A stretch of 39,868 nt of DNA from JALQUL01 sp964556425 (GCA_964556425.1 CAZKWC010000027.1:1-39868), one strand, 5' to 3'; shown: positions 1 through 8,842, numbered from the stretch's first letter. Translations and numbers: made by a program. Notes: generated from the letters alone by a model not told the origin.

Positions 1-2
1 GT

Positions 3-977
3 TTATTAGGTGCCAAAGGCGAAACTGCCCAACTGGCCTTACGCTTTACTCATATGGTGCTGCCCTCTGTACCTTTAATAGGAATTGGTATGTGTGTGTC
101 GGCACTTATTAGAGCCAAAGGCGATGCTAAAAATGCCATGCTTATTACTTTAATGGCTGGCTTTACCACAGCGGTGTTAGATCCTTTGTTTATTTTTGGT
201 TTTGGTTGGGGCCTTGATGGCGCAGCGTACTCCACCATTTTGGCGCGCGTTGTGATGGTATCTGTGGGTCTTACTTTTTTAATTAAAGTGCATGGTCTGT
301 TTGCTTGGCCAAGCTGGCAATTAAGCATACAAAATATCAAACCTTATTTTATTATTGCTTTTCCTGCAGTTCTGACTCAAATTGCAACCCCAGTTGGTAA
401 TGCTTTTACTACCGCCGCCATTGGACCTTATGGTGATGATGCCGTCGCAGGATGGGCGGTCATTACTCGGATTATTCCAGTCGCATTTGTTGGTTTATTT
501 GCCTTGTCTGGATCGGTTGGCCCCATATTAGGACAAAATTTAGGCGCTGGTTTATTGCACCGAATTAAAGCAACAATGAATTATAGTTTTTTGGTCGTTT
601 TAGTTTATGTCTTAGTGGTATGGCTTTTATTAGCCAGCCTTGCCAGCTTTATTGCACACTCATTTGGCGCAACTGGATTGTCTTACGAGATGATTTTATT
701 TTTCTGCTATTTTGTAGCAGGCAGCTTTATGTTTAACGGAGCAATATTTGTCGCCAATGCTGGTTTTAATAATTTAGGTTACCCTTTTTACTCCACACTA
801 CTTAATTGGGGCCGCTCTACCTTAGGTGTTATTCCGTTTATTTATTTAGGTGGTCAATGGTTTGGAATTTACGGCATTTTAGCGGGTTATGGTTTGGGCT
901 TGGTGGGTTTTGGTTGTATTGCGATTTGGTTAATGAATAGAGTTTTAAAACAACTAAAAATCAAATCCGTATTTTAA
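3..977 (+). CDS. MATE family efflux transporter, 5' end outside window
   Basis: This is the C-terminal two thirds of a multidrug/toxin extrusion (MATE) inner-membrane antiporter, a family that exports cationic drugs or metabolites in exchange for Na+ or H+. The frame is open from base 3 with no start before the window edge, so the true start lies upstream; the ATG at 54 is internal. About 325 residues are present with repeated hydrophobic segments and the MATE-like stretches 'LIRAKGDAKNAM' and 'GPILGQNLGAG', the second matching the start of the second six-helix bundle. The gene ends in a strong hairpin shared with the convergent rdgC. The substrate cannot be told. Confidence 0.85.
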   Translation, partial: LLGAKGETAQLALRFTHMVLPSVPLIGIGMCVSALIRAKGDAKNAMLITLMAGFTTAVLDPLFIFGFGWGLDGAAYSTILARVVMVSVGLTFLIKVHGLFAWPSWQLSIQNIKPYFIIAFPAVLTQIATPVGNAFTTAAIGPYGDDAVAGWAVITRIIPVAFVGLFALSGSVGPILGQNLGAGLLHRIKATMNYSFLVVLVYVLVVWLLLASLASFIAHSFGATGLSYEMILFFCYFVAGSFMFNGAIFVANAGFNNLGYPFYSTLLNWGRSTLGVIPFIYLGGQWFGIYGILAGYGLGLVGFGCIAIWLMNRVLKQLKIKSVF

Positions 978-979
978 AA

Positions 980-1017
980 AAAAATAGTCATTACCAAGCC
1001 CTGTAATGACTATTTTT
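980..1017. terminator. bidirectional intrinsic terminator, MATE gene / rdgC
   Basis: A perfect 15-bp inverted repeat (980-994 and 1003-1017) with an 8-base loop, A-rich on one side and T-rich on the other. It sits between two convergent genes and can stop transcription in both directions. Confidence 0.85.
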
Positions 1018-1041
1018 AAACCGCCTAATTAACTCTGCTTT

Positions 1042-1944
1042 TTAACTCGGCATTTCGCCGCCCAAGGCCTCAATTAAATCAATCACCATTGGACCCAATA
1101 CCCCCGTGTTTAACACGATATTGGCATCAAAAGCATCTTGTTTTGTATCTGTGCCTTTATCAGTGTTGTCTTCCTCTGGTTTGATCTTTTTTAGCTGCAA
1201 GGTGTCAGTTAATAAAAAATCAACTTTCCCCTCCCAATTAAGAGCTAATTGCTGAGGCATTTTTCCTTCTTGTACATGTTTTTTTACTTCATCTGTACTG
1301 AGGTTATGCCGGGTAAATTTCACCATTGATTTTTCTTCAGTGCTGGACTTAAGTAAGCACTCTTTACCCACTACAAATGCTGCAGGCAACTCGTCGGCAG
1401 ACTGAGCCAACAACCATTGCGCCATTGCCGATTGTGGGGCGGTTTGAGTTTGTAATAACATCGCCGAAAAACCAGGAATACTATTGACCAATAAGGTCAT
1501 GACCTCATCGGATTTGGCCTGACTACTTGCATCGGTAAACAAAAATCCATTTTGTTTATCTATCCAAATTAAGACCTGTGATTGTTTAGCAAAAGCCTGT
1601 GGCAATAGGCTTAAGATTAAATCATCTTTAATATCTCTTTGTTCTTTTTTGCCTGGTTTACGTCCTGTGCTTTGTTGCACATCTGCAATCACTTTTTCAA
1701 GCTGACGTTTCACTACCGAAGTAGGAACTGATTTGGTCTCGATTTGCAATTTTAAAATCCACTGCGAAGCAATCGACTCCACCAAAGGACCAAACTGATC
1801 ACCCCTAGGTTCTAACCAGCCCACCGATTTTTGTTGGCTCGCACCACACTCGGTAAACTTACTGTCTTGTAGTTTGGCTTCCAAATCAGACAATTCAATC
1901 TGCCATGTCGGATCTAACCGGTAAATCATTAAATTTTTAAACAC
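1042..1944 (-). CDS. rdgC: recombination-associated protein RdgC
   Basis: RdgC is a nucleoid-associated, ring-forming double-stranded DNA-binding protein that restrains RecA. The 300-residue length and the N-terminus 'MFKNLMIYRL' with the following 'GWLEPRG' stretch are typical of the family, as is the C-terminal part ending near 'IDLIEALGGE'. The start is a GTG preceded at 5 bases by AAGGA. It lies alone, convergent with the MATE gene. A charged, low-complexity stretch (about residues 255-270, rich in D/K/T) looks like a lineage-specific insertion. Identification is firm. Confidence 0.95.
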   Translation of the reverse strand: MFKNLMIYRLDPTWQIELSDLEAKLQDSKFTECGASQQKSVGWLEPRGDQFGPLVESIASQWILKLQIETKSVPTSVVKRQLEKVIADVQQSTGRKPGKKEQRDIKDDLILSLLPQAFAKQSQVLIWIDKQNGFLFTDASSQAKSDEVMTLLVNSIPGFSAMLLQTQTAPQSAMAQWLLAQSADELPAAFVVGKECLLKSSTEEKSMVKFTRHNLSTDEVKKHVQEGKMPQQLALNWEGKVDFLLTDTLQLKKIKPEEDNTDKGTDTKQDAFDANIVLNTGVLGPMVIDLIEALGGEMPS

Positions 1945-2069
1945 AACAATCCTTTTTACTTAACGTATAGATTGTAGTGCCTTGGGAACGCCTCAGTTTT
2001 ACGCTGTATTGAATTATTACTTTAAAACACTGCGCTTTTTATCAAGAAAAAGGGCTTTTAACATCCATT

Positions 2070-2116
2070 AAAAAACCAAACACTTAGGCTTTAATCAGCA
2101 CAGTGCTTGGTTTTTT
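2070..2116 (-). terminator. terminator of the sugar kinase / transporter operon
   Basis: Arms 2070-2084 and 2102-2116 pair at 14 of 15 positions and are followed, on the minus strand, by a T run. It lies directly after the stop of the PfkB-type kinase. Confidence 0.8.
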
Positions 2117-2127
2117 AGATTCATTTT

Positions 2128-3054
2128 TTAAGCCACTTGATGACGCCAAGGTGGCACACAACCTTGTTGTTGCAAATTAAATGAAGTTACTTTACTAGCA
2201 AACTGCAAGGCTTCTTGTAATTGTGCTTCTGTGGGGGCAATATCTAGTAAACCATTTTCATCTAGGTAACAAATAAAACCGGCGTAAAAACAGTCGCCTG
2301 CACCCACTGTATCGACTACTTTAACTTTAGGACCAGGGCAAAATTGCGCAGCATCTTTAGTAATCGCCCAAGCACCCTCGGCGCCTAATGTAAGCACTAC
2401 TATTTTGGTGCTTGAATTGCTGTTAATTAAAGATTTGGCTTCCTCGATTGCATCTTTGGTTTTACCAATCGCATGCAAGTCTTCATCACTGACTTTAATA
2501 ATAGAGGCGTAAGGCACTAAAGCATGAATGGTGTCTCGGTAAGAAGCATGATCTTGTGAGGCAATTAAGCGCATGTTGACATCCACGCTTGTGGTAATAC
2601 CACGTTGGCTTAAGGTTTTTAAAACCTCAGTCCACTCTTGGCCGTCTGGTGGAATTAAAGCCAAAGAGCCCACATGAAACACTTGGCTTTGCTCTGGTAA
2701 GTCGGCTAATACTTGCGCGGGACTTTTTGATCTGTCGGCCATACCTTCACGGTAAAAACTATAGGTGGGTTGACCATCGTCGGCAATTCTTACCAAGGCT
2801 AAAGATGTAGGTAAGTTAACACTTTGGGCGACTTGTTTTAAACCATTTTCTTCCATTTGTTTGGCAAATTCTTGGCCAAAATAATCAGTTGATAAAGGAT
2901 TTAAATAACAAGTATTGCGACCCAAACGTGCTAGGGCACTCGCAAAGTTATAAGGCGAGCCACCCAATTTTGGAGCTATTAAGCCGTCGGCTTGAAACAC
3001 CAAATCAGATAAAGTTTCACCCGCTACTGCAATTAATTTTTTTTCTTCTGACAT
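2128..3054 (-). CDS. PfkB-family sugar kinase (fructokinase-like)
   Basis: A ribokinase/PfkB-family kinase that phosphorylates a sugar with ATP, presumably the substrate of the neighbouring ABC importer. Visible motifs are the N-terminal 'GGSPYNFASALARLG' sugar-binding region and the C-terminal signature 'DTVGAGDCFYAGF', whose second Asp (D254) is the expected catalytic base. I chose the ATG at 3054 because AGGAG lies 5 bases upstream; the frame also has an ATG at 3081 with no such site. It is the last gene of the minus-strand operon binding protein - permease - kinase, with a hairpin in the 123-bp gap before it. By analogy with the Frc cluster it may be a fructokinase, but ribose or another ketose is possible. 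Confidence 0.85.
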   Translation of the reverse strand: MSEEKKLIAVAGETLSDLVFQADGLIAPKLGGSPYNFASALARLGRNTCYLNPLSTDYFGQEFAKQMEENGLKQVAQSVNLPTSLALVRIADDGQPTYSFYREGMADRSKSPAQVLADLPEQSQVFHVGSLALIPPDGQEWTEVLKTLSQRGITTSVDVNMRLIASQDHASYRDTIHALVPYASIIKVSDEDLHAIGKTKDAIEEAKSLINSNSSTKIVVLTLGAEGAWAITKDAAQFCPGPKVKVVDTVGAGDCFYAGFICYLDENGLLDIAPTEAQLQEALQFASKVTSFNLQQQGCVPPWRHQVA

Positions 3055-3125
3055 TGTGACTCCTTTAAATTTCAATTCCATTTTTTAATATTAAAACATG
3101 CGCCATCATCTATAAAAAACGAAAA

Positions 3126-3157
3126 GCCAGCAAGAAGCCCAAAAACTTCTAACTGGC
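3126..3157 (-). terminator. intergenic hairpin between permease and kinase
   Basis: Arms 3126-3137 and 3146-3157 pair at 10 of 12 positions. On the minus strand the stem is followed by TTTTCG and a T run. It is probably a partial terminator or a 3'-end stabiliser that makes the kinase less abundant than the transporter proteins. Confidence 0.5.
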
Positions 3158-3177
3158 ATTCATCATTTTTTATTGAA

Positions 3178-4137
3178 TTATTTTTTTAATAAACGTTGAC
3201 GACGTAAAACGTCAATCCATACCGCAATAATCACCACAGCACCAATTGCCATCATTTGTTTAAATTGAGACACTTCAAGCAAATTCATACCATTACGAAT
3301 CATGGCAATTAAAATCGCACCTAATAAACTGCCCCACAAACTACCACGGCCACCAAACAAAGAGGTACCGCCTAAAATAACGGCTGCAATGGCATCTAAC
3401 TCAAACATTTGCGCCATTTTGCCACTAGAAGAATCCATTCTAGACATTAATACAATGGCAGCTAATGCACAAGTTAAACCGCTCACTACATAGACTGCTA
3501 ATTTATAACCACGGATATTAATACCCACTTGGCGAGCTCCCATTTCATTGGAGCCAATCGCATACACATAACGGCCTAATTTAGTACTAGATAAAACAAA
3601 GCCCATTAAAATAAAACAAAAGGCGGTAATCCATACTGGCATAGCCAAACCTAAAAATTCTCCGTAGCCAATCGTAGTAAATGGCTCTGGTAAGCCGGCC
3701 ATATCAAAACCACCAGTTAAATCAAATGCCAAACCACGCCATAAAGTTAAACCACCTAGGGTCACAATAAAAGCGGGAATACCCACATAAGCGACTAAAT
3801 AACCATTAAACAAACCTACTGCAGCACCAATGGCAAATGCATAGGCAATAGCCAAATACGGGTCCATACCCATTTTCACTACAAAATAACCAGCCAAAGC
3901 GCCTGCTAAAGCGGTTACAGCACCTACTGCTAAATCAACACCACCAGTCAAAATCACAAAAGTTTGGCCACCTGCCAATAATGCAATCACTGAAGCTTGA
4001 GCCAAAATGTTGGACAAATTTTGTCCATTTAAAAAATAAGGAGATGCAACTGACAAAAATGTCGCAAGCACCAATACCGCCACCATGGCGCCTACCCATT
4101 CTTGTCTTGCTATTCCACGTATTGAGATGCTGCTCAT
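3178..4137 (-). CDS. sugar ABC transporter permease (RbsC/FrcC-like)
   Basis: Inner-membrane permease of a CUT2-type sugar importer. At 319 residues, with about 8-10 hydrophobic segments, it has the family's usual size. The stretch 'LTGGVDLAVGA' and the cytoplasmic loop around 'AIGSNEMGARQVGINI' match the ribose/fructose permease family, the latter being the coupling-helix region that contacts the ATPase. It follows the binding-protein gene after a gap containing a hairpin. It should pair with the single-domain ATPase encoded divergently at 5405, which then must act as a homodimer. Confidence 0.9.
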   Translation of the reverse strand: MSSISIRGIARQEWVGAMVAVLVLATFLSVASPYFLNGQNLSNILAQASVIALLAGGQTFVILTGGVDLAVGAVTALAGALAGYFVVKMGMDPYLAIAYAFAIGAAVGLFNGYLVAYVGIPAFIVTLGGLTLWRGLAFDLTGGFDMAGLPEPFTTIGYGEFLGLAMPVWITAFCFILMGFVLSSTKLGRYVYAIGSNEMGARQVGINIRGYKLAVYVVSGLTCALAAIVLMSRMDSSSGKMAQMFELDAIAAVILGGTSLFGGRGSLWGSLLGAILIAMIRNGMNLLEVSQFKQMMAIGAVVIIAVWIDVLRRQRLLKK

Positions 4138-4190
4138 AAAAGTTCCAGTGCAAAGAATCTATCAAATAAAATTTCTAATTAAAAAGGCAA

Positions 4191-4221
4191 ACCCTAACAA
4201 CTCTTTCGAGATTGTTAGGGT
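4191..4221 (-). other. intergenic stem-loop after the binding-protein gene
   Basis: A perfect 10-bp stem (4191-4200 with 4212-4221), capped by a further CTC/GAG pairing, lies between the binding-protein stop and the permease start. Such hairpins commonly protect the upstream message and give binding protein in excess of permease. There are Ts after the stem on the minus strand but no clean T run. Confidence 0.6.
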
Positions 4222-4238
4222 GAATTCAAATCAATGAA

Positions 4239-5195
4239 TTATTTTTTCTTCATGAATTGAGCAACGCCAGAGTCTTGCGCAAATTTGTCTACATTGCTTG
4301 GCAATACTAAGAAGCTACCTGTGTCGATACGGGCTTCTACTTTTTTGCCAGAACCAGCAGCAATTGCAGTTTCAATGCCTACAGCACCAATTTTTGCCAA
4401 CATTTGAGCTGCATTAGCTTGTTGCCAGCCGTCTTTCATCATGTCCAAACCGCCTGGTGAACCGTCAAAACCAGCAATTTTGACTGCGCCAGCTTTTAAA
4501 CCTGAAGCCAACATCGCTGCTTTTGCACCTAAAGCACCGCCATCCCATGCGCAAGCAATAATTTTTGCAGTTGGGTTAGAACGCAATGCGGCTTCAACAC
4601 CGTTTTGTGCCATTGTTTGATCCCAAGTGGTTGGAACTTCAACGATTTTTACGTTTTTACGTTTTGCATTCAAACCAGCCACAAAACCTTCTTTACGCTC
4701 ACGACCAGTAGATTGTGATAAGTCACCAGTTACATAAATAACAGTGTCGCCATCTTTAATTTGGCCAGCTGCCCAGTCACCTTGTACTTGAGCGGCTTTA
4801 ATGTTGTCAGTAGCAACATAACTAGTAATTTTTGCGCCTGTAATGCCAGTATCAACGGCAATAACAGGAATACCAGCGGCTAAAGCTTTGTTAATAGCAG
4901 GAGCAATACCAGCACTGTCAACAGGAGCGATTGCAATTGCGCTTACTTTACGTGTGATCATGTCTTCCACGATAGCCAATTGTTTAGACAATTCGCCTTT
5001 TTCAGCTGCCAATTTGATGAATTTAACGCCAGCTTTTTTAGCTGCGGCTTCTGCGCCACCGTTAATTAAGGTCCAACCTTCGTTGGTATTGCCGTTGGTA
5101 ATGTAGGCTACTGTAACTTCAGCATGAGCAATAGCGGCAAAACCAGCTACTGCTAAAGCGAGGGTCAAACGACCAAAAATGCGCTTAATTGACAT
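4239..5195 (-). CDS. periplasmic sugar-binding protein of ABC importer
   Basis: A type-1 periplasmic-binding-fold protein (RbsB/FrcB-like) that captures the sugar and delivers it to the permease. Residues 1-25 form a signal peptide with a hydrophobic core and an A-H-A cleavage site before 'EVTVAYITNG'. Later segments such as 'DMITRKVSAIAIAPVDSAGI' and 'GIPVIAVDTG' are typical of the fold. I chose the ATG at 5195 because GGAGA lies 5 bases upstream; an earlier ATG at 5207 has no site. It is the first gene of the minus-strand operon, divergent from the ATPase gene. Substrate unknown; fructose, ribose or a related sugar is likely. Confidence 0.9.
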   Translation of the reverse strand: MSIKRIFGRLTLALAVAGFAAIAHAEVTVAYITNGNTNEGWTLINGGAEAAAKKAGVKFIKLAAEKGELSKQLAIVEDMITRKVSAIAIAPVDSAGIAPAINKALAAGIPVIAVDTGITGAKITSYVATDNIKAAQVQGDWAAGQIKDGDTVIYVTGDLSQSTGRERKEGFVAGLNAKRKNVKIVEVPTTWDQTMAQNGVEAALRSNPTAKIIACAWDGGALGAKAAMLASGLKAGAVKIAGFDGSPGGLDMMKDGWQQANAAQMLAKIGAVGIETAIAAGSGKKVEARIDTGSFLVLPSNVDKFAQDSGVAQFMKKK

Positions 5196-5404
5196 AACTA
5201 TCTCCAATTTATTAAGTTGATAACAGGGTACAGCGGCACCCTTTGCTTGCTGCCATTGAATTAAACACTATTTTCTGACTAAATAAACCTAGGGGATTTA
5301 CTAATACGTTTAAAAAAAATCTGTGGCATGCTAAAGCTTATCTAATAGGGTTTGAATCGCCCTCTTTTCTCACTACCATTTAAAACCTCGAGCGAGTTAA
5401 TATC
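5196..5404. promoter_or_regulatory. divergent control region of the sugar locus
   Basis: The 209 bases between the divergent binding-protein and ATPase genes must hold promoters for both arms and probably the operator of the ROK regulator. Candidate dyads are AGGGT/ACCCT (5225-5229 with 5238-5242) and a looser AGGG...CCCT pair near 5347-5363. Neither is long enough to name as the operator. Confidence 0.35.
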
Positions 5405-6226
5405 ATGAGCAGTCCTGCATCCATTCTTGAAGTACGTAACCTTACCAAACACTACGGTGGTGTAAAAGCCTTAACAGATGCCAACTTCTTGCTAGCACCA
5501 GGAGAGCATGCGGCCATTGTGGGCGATAATGGCGCTGGTAAAAGTACCTTCGTAAGATTGATTACGGGAGCTGAGTCACCTAACACAGGCGAAATTATTC
5601 TAGATAAAGAGACGGTTAAATTTGACTCCCCCCTAGATGCACGTCGTCAAGGTGTCGAAACCGTTTATCAAACTTTGGCATTGGCTGAAGACCTAGACGT
5701 ACCAGCCAATATATTTTTAGGTCGTGAATTAACCCATTTATCTTTAGGGCCTTTGTCTATTTTGAACCACAAGGCCATGCGTGAGCAATCAGTAGAGATG
5801 CTTTCTACTACCGGCGTGAAAATCCAAGATTTAAGCGAGAGTTTACGTGGTATGTCGGGTGGCCAACGTCAATGTGTTGCCATTGCACGTGCCGCTGGTT
5901 TTGCTAAAAAACTCATTATTTTAGATGAGCCTACTGCCGCATTGGGTGTGCAAGAAACCGCCCGCGTAGAAGGCATTATTAAAGGCCTAAAAGAGCGTCA
6001 AATCCCGCTTATTATTATTAGTCATAATTTGCGTCAAGTATTTGATTTAGTTGACAGAATTTGGGTTTTCAGACAAGGCCGCATTATTGCTTCCCTTGAA
6101 ACCAAAAAAACCAATCCCGAACAAATTGTGGCGCTTATTACCGGAGCTATTTCTCCTGAATCAGTGGGCGAGCATATTTTGCCGGCAAACGTCATGCGTG
6201 GAACTCAAGAAGCCGCTTTAGCTTAA
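5405..6226 (+). CDS. sugar ABC transporter ATP-binding protein, single nucleotide-binding domain
   Basis: Cytoplasmic ATPase that powers the sugar importer. Walker A is at residues 40-47 (GDNGAGKS), the ABC signature 'MSGGQRQ' starts at residue 150, and Walker B 'LIILDEPTAAL' follows. At 273 residues it has one ATPase domain, whereas RbsA/XylG-type sugar ATPases have two fused domains of about 500 residues. This matches FrcA of the rhizobial fructose system. It is the first plus-strand gene, divergent from the binding protein and permease it must serve. The stop codon lies inside a hairpin. Confidence 0.9.
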   Translation: MSSPASILEVRNLTKHYGGVKALTDANFLLAPGEHAAIVGDNGAGKSTFVRLITGAESPNTGEIILDKETVKFDSPLDARRQGVETVYQTLALAEDLDVPANIFLGRELTHLSLGPLSILNHKAMREQSVEMLSTTGVKIQDLSESLRGMSGGQRQCVAIARAAGFAKKLIILDEPTAALGVQETARVEGIIKGLKERQIPLIIISHNLRQVFDLVDRIWVFRQGRIIASLETKKTNPEQIVALITGAISPESVGEHILPANVMRGTQEAALA

Positions 6227-6250
6227 GGAAACTATCCAAAGTTTCCTTAA
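6223..6250 (+). other. stem-loop at the 3' end of the ATPase gene
   Basis: A perfect 11-bp stem (6223-6233 with 6240-6250) and 6-base loop that includes the ATPase stop codon. There is no T run, so it is more likely a message stabiliser or processing site than a terminator. Confidence 0.5.
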
Positions 6251-6277
6251 ATAATCATCCAACGAAAGCGACTCAAC

Positions 6278-6736
6278 GTGTTACTTCATATAGATCCTAT
6301 TATTACTCCTGAATTGTTATTTGCACTGGCCGATATCGGCCACGATGATGCAGTTGCGGTAGTCGATGCTAACTTTACCTCTCGTAAACTAGCCAATGGT
6401 CGTCCAGTGATTAGAATGCCTGGCTTATCTTTATTACGTGTAAGCCAAGCGATTTTGTCTGTTCTACCCTTAGATACCGACTTAAAATATCCCATTTCTC
6501 ACATGAAAGTGTGTCACACTCCCGATGGTTTTAGAAATGAAGCACAGCAAGAAGTCGTATCTCATTTAGCAAGTAAAGGTTTTTTAGAAACCCAAGTAGA
6601 AGCCATAGAGCGTTTTGCTTTTTATGAACGCCTCTCTGATGCTCAAGTGATTGTACAAACGGGTGACCTTCGCCCATACGCTAACTTTATGTTTTACAAA
6701 GGTTTGGTCACTTCATTTCAGCCTCATTCAAATTAA
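6278..6736 (+). CDS. RbsD/FucU family sugar mutarotase
   Basis: Cytoplasmic mutarotase that interconverts sugar anomers, so that the imported form can be used by the kinase or isomerase. The 152 residues align by eye with FucU: an N-terminal 'ALADIGHDDAVAVVDANF' carries the active-site His (H22), and the C-terminal 'FAFYERLSDAQVIVQTGD' then 'YANFMFYKG' is the family's conserved tail. The start is GTG with only a weak ribosome-binding site. It lies between the ATPase and the ROK regulator. FucU-type rather than RbsD-type features suggest a substrate other than plain ribose; the exact sugar is not shown. Confidence 0.85.
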   Translation: MLLHIDPIITPELLFALADIGHDDAVAVVDANFTSRKLANGRPVIRMPGLSLLRVSQAILSVLPLDTDLKYPISHMKVCHTPDGFRNEAQQEVVSHLASKGFLETQVEAIERFAFYERLSDAQVIVQTGDLRPYANFMFYKGLVTSFQPHSN

Positions 6737-6755
6737 CTCATAGCCCTATAGCACC

Positions 6756-8042
6756 GTGAACGAATTTCCAACTTCGCATATTAATCAAGAAATGATGAAC
6801 GACGCTTCGCAATCACTCTTAGCCTCCGATTCAGCAACTGATGAGTTGGTAAGGCCAAGAGGATCTAATCACGGAGGCATGCGTCAATTCAACGAACGAA
6901 TCGTTTTGCAATCGATTCGTCTTCATGGTGCATTACCTAAGGCGGATGTCGCCCGCATGACGCATTTGAGTACTCAAACTGCATCTGTCATTATCAATAA
7001 ATTGTTGGCCGAAGGATTGTTGCAAAGGCAAGATCGTTTACGGGGCAAAATTGGTCAACCCTCTATTCCCATAGGACTCAACCCCGATGGGGCTTTTTCT
7101 GTAGGCATTAAAATTGGCCGAAGAGGGCTACATGTGTTGGCCCTTGATTTTGCAGGAAACGTCAGGCACCGTGAACTCTTGGCCTATGAGTCTCCAGAAC
7201 CTGAACAAGTATTTGAGGCGATTACTCATTGCTTTAGCCAAATTCAAGCCGTTTTAGGCAAAGAGTTAAGTGAAAAAATGGTGGGAGTTGGTGTGGCAGC
7301 CCCACTTCATCTAGATGGTTGGACAGAATTGTTAGGTGGCTCAGAACAAGAAAAACGTGCCAAACTTTGGAATCATGTTGATATTGTTCAAAGAGTGCAT
7401 GAAATAACTGGTTTACCAGTCGAATTTGCAAAAGACACCACTGCTGCCTGTGTGGCCGAATTGGTTTCTGGGCAAGGCCGAAGCCTACCCACTTTTTTGT
7501 ATTTTTACATAGGTACCTTCATTGGAGGTGGTCTTGTGATTGACTCTCACCTCTATCCAGGACAAACTGGCAACGCAGGAGCCCTCGGATCCTTTCCTTT
7601 GGGTCTTGCAAACGGTAACTCTCCCTATCAATTGTTATCAAAAGCCTCTGGTATCAGCCTTGAAAATGCACTGCAAAATGCAGGCTATCCAGCAGGTGCT
7701 GCACATGACGAAAGAGCCCTTGAAAGCAAGGCTTTTCCTCATACACAGGCCTGGTTAGATGAGGCTTGCCCAGCGATTGCAATGGCTATCGTCAGCTCTA
7801 CTGCACTACTAGAATTAGATGGTGTGATCATTGATGGCACATTGGATAGAAAGTTATTAGGTCTTATTATTGAGGGTGTAAAACAAGCATTAGGTCGTTA
7901 CAACCTCGAAGGGCTACACTTACCGAGCATAAAAAACGGTACTATAGGTCGAGAAGCAAAGGCAATGGGGGGAGCACTGCTCCCACTTTATGCCCATTTT
8001 GCCCCTGACCGAGCCATCTTCTTGAAGCAAGCACCGGTTTAA
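6756..8042 (+). CDS. ROK family transcriptional regulator
   Basis: A NagC/XylR-type repressor: an N-terminal winged helix (about residues 45-100, with 'LPKADVARMTHLSTQTASVIINKL') followed by a ROK sugar-kinase-like domain. At 428 residues it has full family length. The start is a GTG at 6756 with no clear Shine-Dalgarno; ATGs at about residues 13-14 are alternatives. Sitting inside the sugar locus, it most likely represses the divergent operons and is released by the sugar or its phosphate, as FrcR does in rhizobia. That role is inferred from position. Confidence 0.85.
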   Translation: MNEFPTSHINQEMMNDASQSLLASDSATDELVRPRGSNHGGMRQFNERIVLQSIRLHGALPKADVARMTHLSTQTASVIINKLLAEGLLQRQDRLRGKIGQPSIPIGLNPDGAFSVGIKIGRRGLHVLALDFAGNVRHRELLAYESPEPEQVFEAITHCFSQIQAVLGKELSEKMVGVGVAAPLHLDGWTELLGGSEQEKRAKLWNHVDIVQRVHEITGLPVEFAKDTTAACVAELVSGQGRSLPTFLYFYIGTFIGGGLVIDSHLYPGQTGNAGALGSFPLGLANGNSPYQLLSKASGISLENALQNAGYPAGAAHDERALESKAFPHTQAWLDEACPAIAMAIVSSTALLELDGVIIDGTLDRKLLGLIIEGVKQALGRYNLEGLHLPSIKNGTIGREAKAMGGALLPLYAHFAPDRAIFLKQAPV

Positions 8043-8088
8043 TGCTTTGTTTTTGAATCAATCATTTATTTTTATTTGAGTACCGTAT

Positions 8089-8736
8089 ATGACCGCTCTT
8101 TATTTAGATTCAGCCAATACCCAAGAATGGGCACAAATGAGCCAATTAGGCTTAAGCCGCCGAGTCACTTGTAATCCTTTGTTACTTCAAGCTGTAGGAT
8201 TGCCAGTCACAATGGCCACCCTAGAGCAACTCGCTCATGAAAGCGTGCGCCTAGGTTTAGAAGAACTGCATTTACAGGCTTGGCCCAACGAACAAGGTGA
8301 TTGGTACCCCATCGCCCAAGCAATTGCTAATTTAGGCGATCACATTGTAGTGAAATTACCAGCCGTTGCCGCAGCCATGGTGGCAGCTGCACAATTGAAG
8401 CAAAAAGGCCACAAGATTTTAATTACCGCCATTAGCAACCCTATTCATGCTTTATGGGCATCTCAAATTGGGGCTGACTATGTGGCACCTTATGTGGGTC
8501 GATTGCAAGAAGCCGGCGTAGATACCCATGCGCTTTTAAGCAGCATGGTGGTACAACAAAAACTGGGTGGCCCCATTGTCTTGGCTGCTAGCATTCGCAA
8601 CCTTGAAATGCTCAATCAAGTGATTCAAACAGGTGTAGCGGCAGTTACCGTACAAAAGAAACTTATCCATGAGGGTTTAACCGATGCCCAAACCTTTTTA
8701 GCCGTACAACAATTTGAAGCCGCCCGCCAAGGCTAA
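8089..8736 (+). CDS. transaldolase / fructose-6-phosphate aldolase-like protein
   Basis: A small class-I aldolase of the transaldolase family. The 215-residue length fits the FSA/TalC subfamily rather than the 310-residue TalB type. Family landmarks are 'LYLDSANTQEW' near the N-terminus, 'TCNPLLL', the Schiff-base lysine in 'IVVKLPAV' (K89) and 'GADYVAPYVGRL'. It is the last gene of the plus-strand arm and is followed by a terminator. It could cleave or rearrange the ketose phosphate made by the neighbouring kinase. Whether it is a true fructose-6-phosphate aldolase or a transaldolase cannot be decided here. Confidence 0.8.
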   Translation: MTALYLDSANTQEWAQMSQLGLSRRVTCNPLLLQAVGLPVTMATLEQLAHESVRLGLEELHLQAWPNEQGDWYPIAQAIANLGDHIVVKLPAVAAAMVAAAQLKQKGHKILITAISNPIHALWASQIGADYVAPYVGRLQEAGVDTHALLSSMVVQQKLGGPIVLAASIRNLEMLNQVIQTGVAAVTVQKKLIHEGLTDAQTFLAVQQFEAARQG

Positions 8737-8765
8737 TCCAAATGTAGTTGAATTCAATCAACATC

Positions 8766-8797
8766 AAAAAGCCAAAAATTAATTTTTTTGGCTTTTT
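8766..8797 (+). terminator. terminator of the sugar-catabolism arm
   Basis: Perfect 13-bp arms (8766-8778 and 8785-8797) with a 6-base loop, followed by more Ts. Confidence 0.85.
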
Positions 8798-8807
8798 TTT
8801 ATTTTTT

Positions 8808-8842
8808 TGTAAGATTTTTAAACTAGCTCCGACTTATCAATG
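8808..8842 (+). promoter_or_regulatory. ECF-sigma-like promoter of bufferin operon 1
   Basis: A TGTAAGA box (8808-8814) and a CGACT box (8830-8834), about 16 bases apart, precede the first bufferin precursor. The same block occurs before the second precursor (11543-11577), with 25 of 35 bases identical. Boxes of the GTAA / CGAC type are characteristic of ECF sigma factors. The predicted transcript would start near 8840-8843. Confidence 0.65.
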
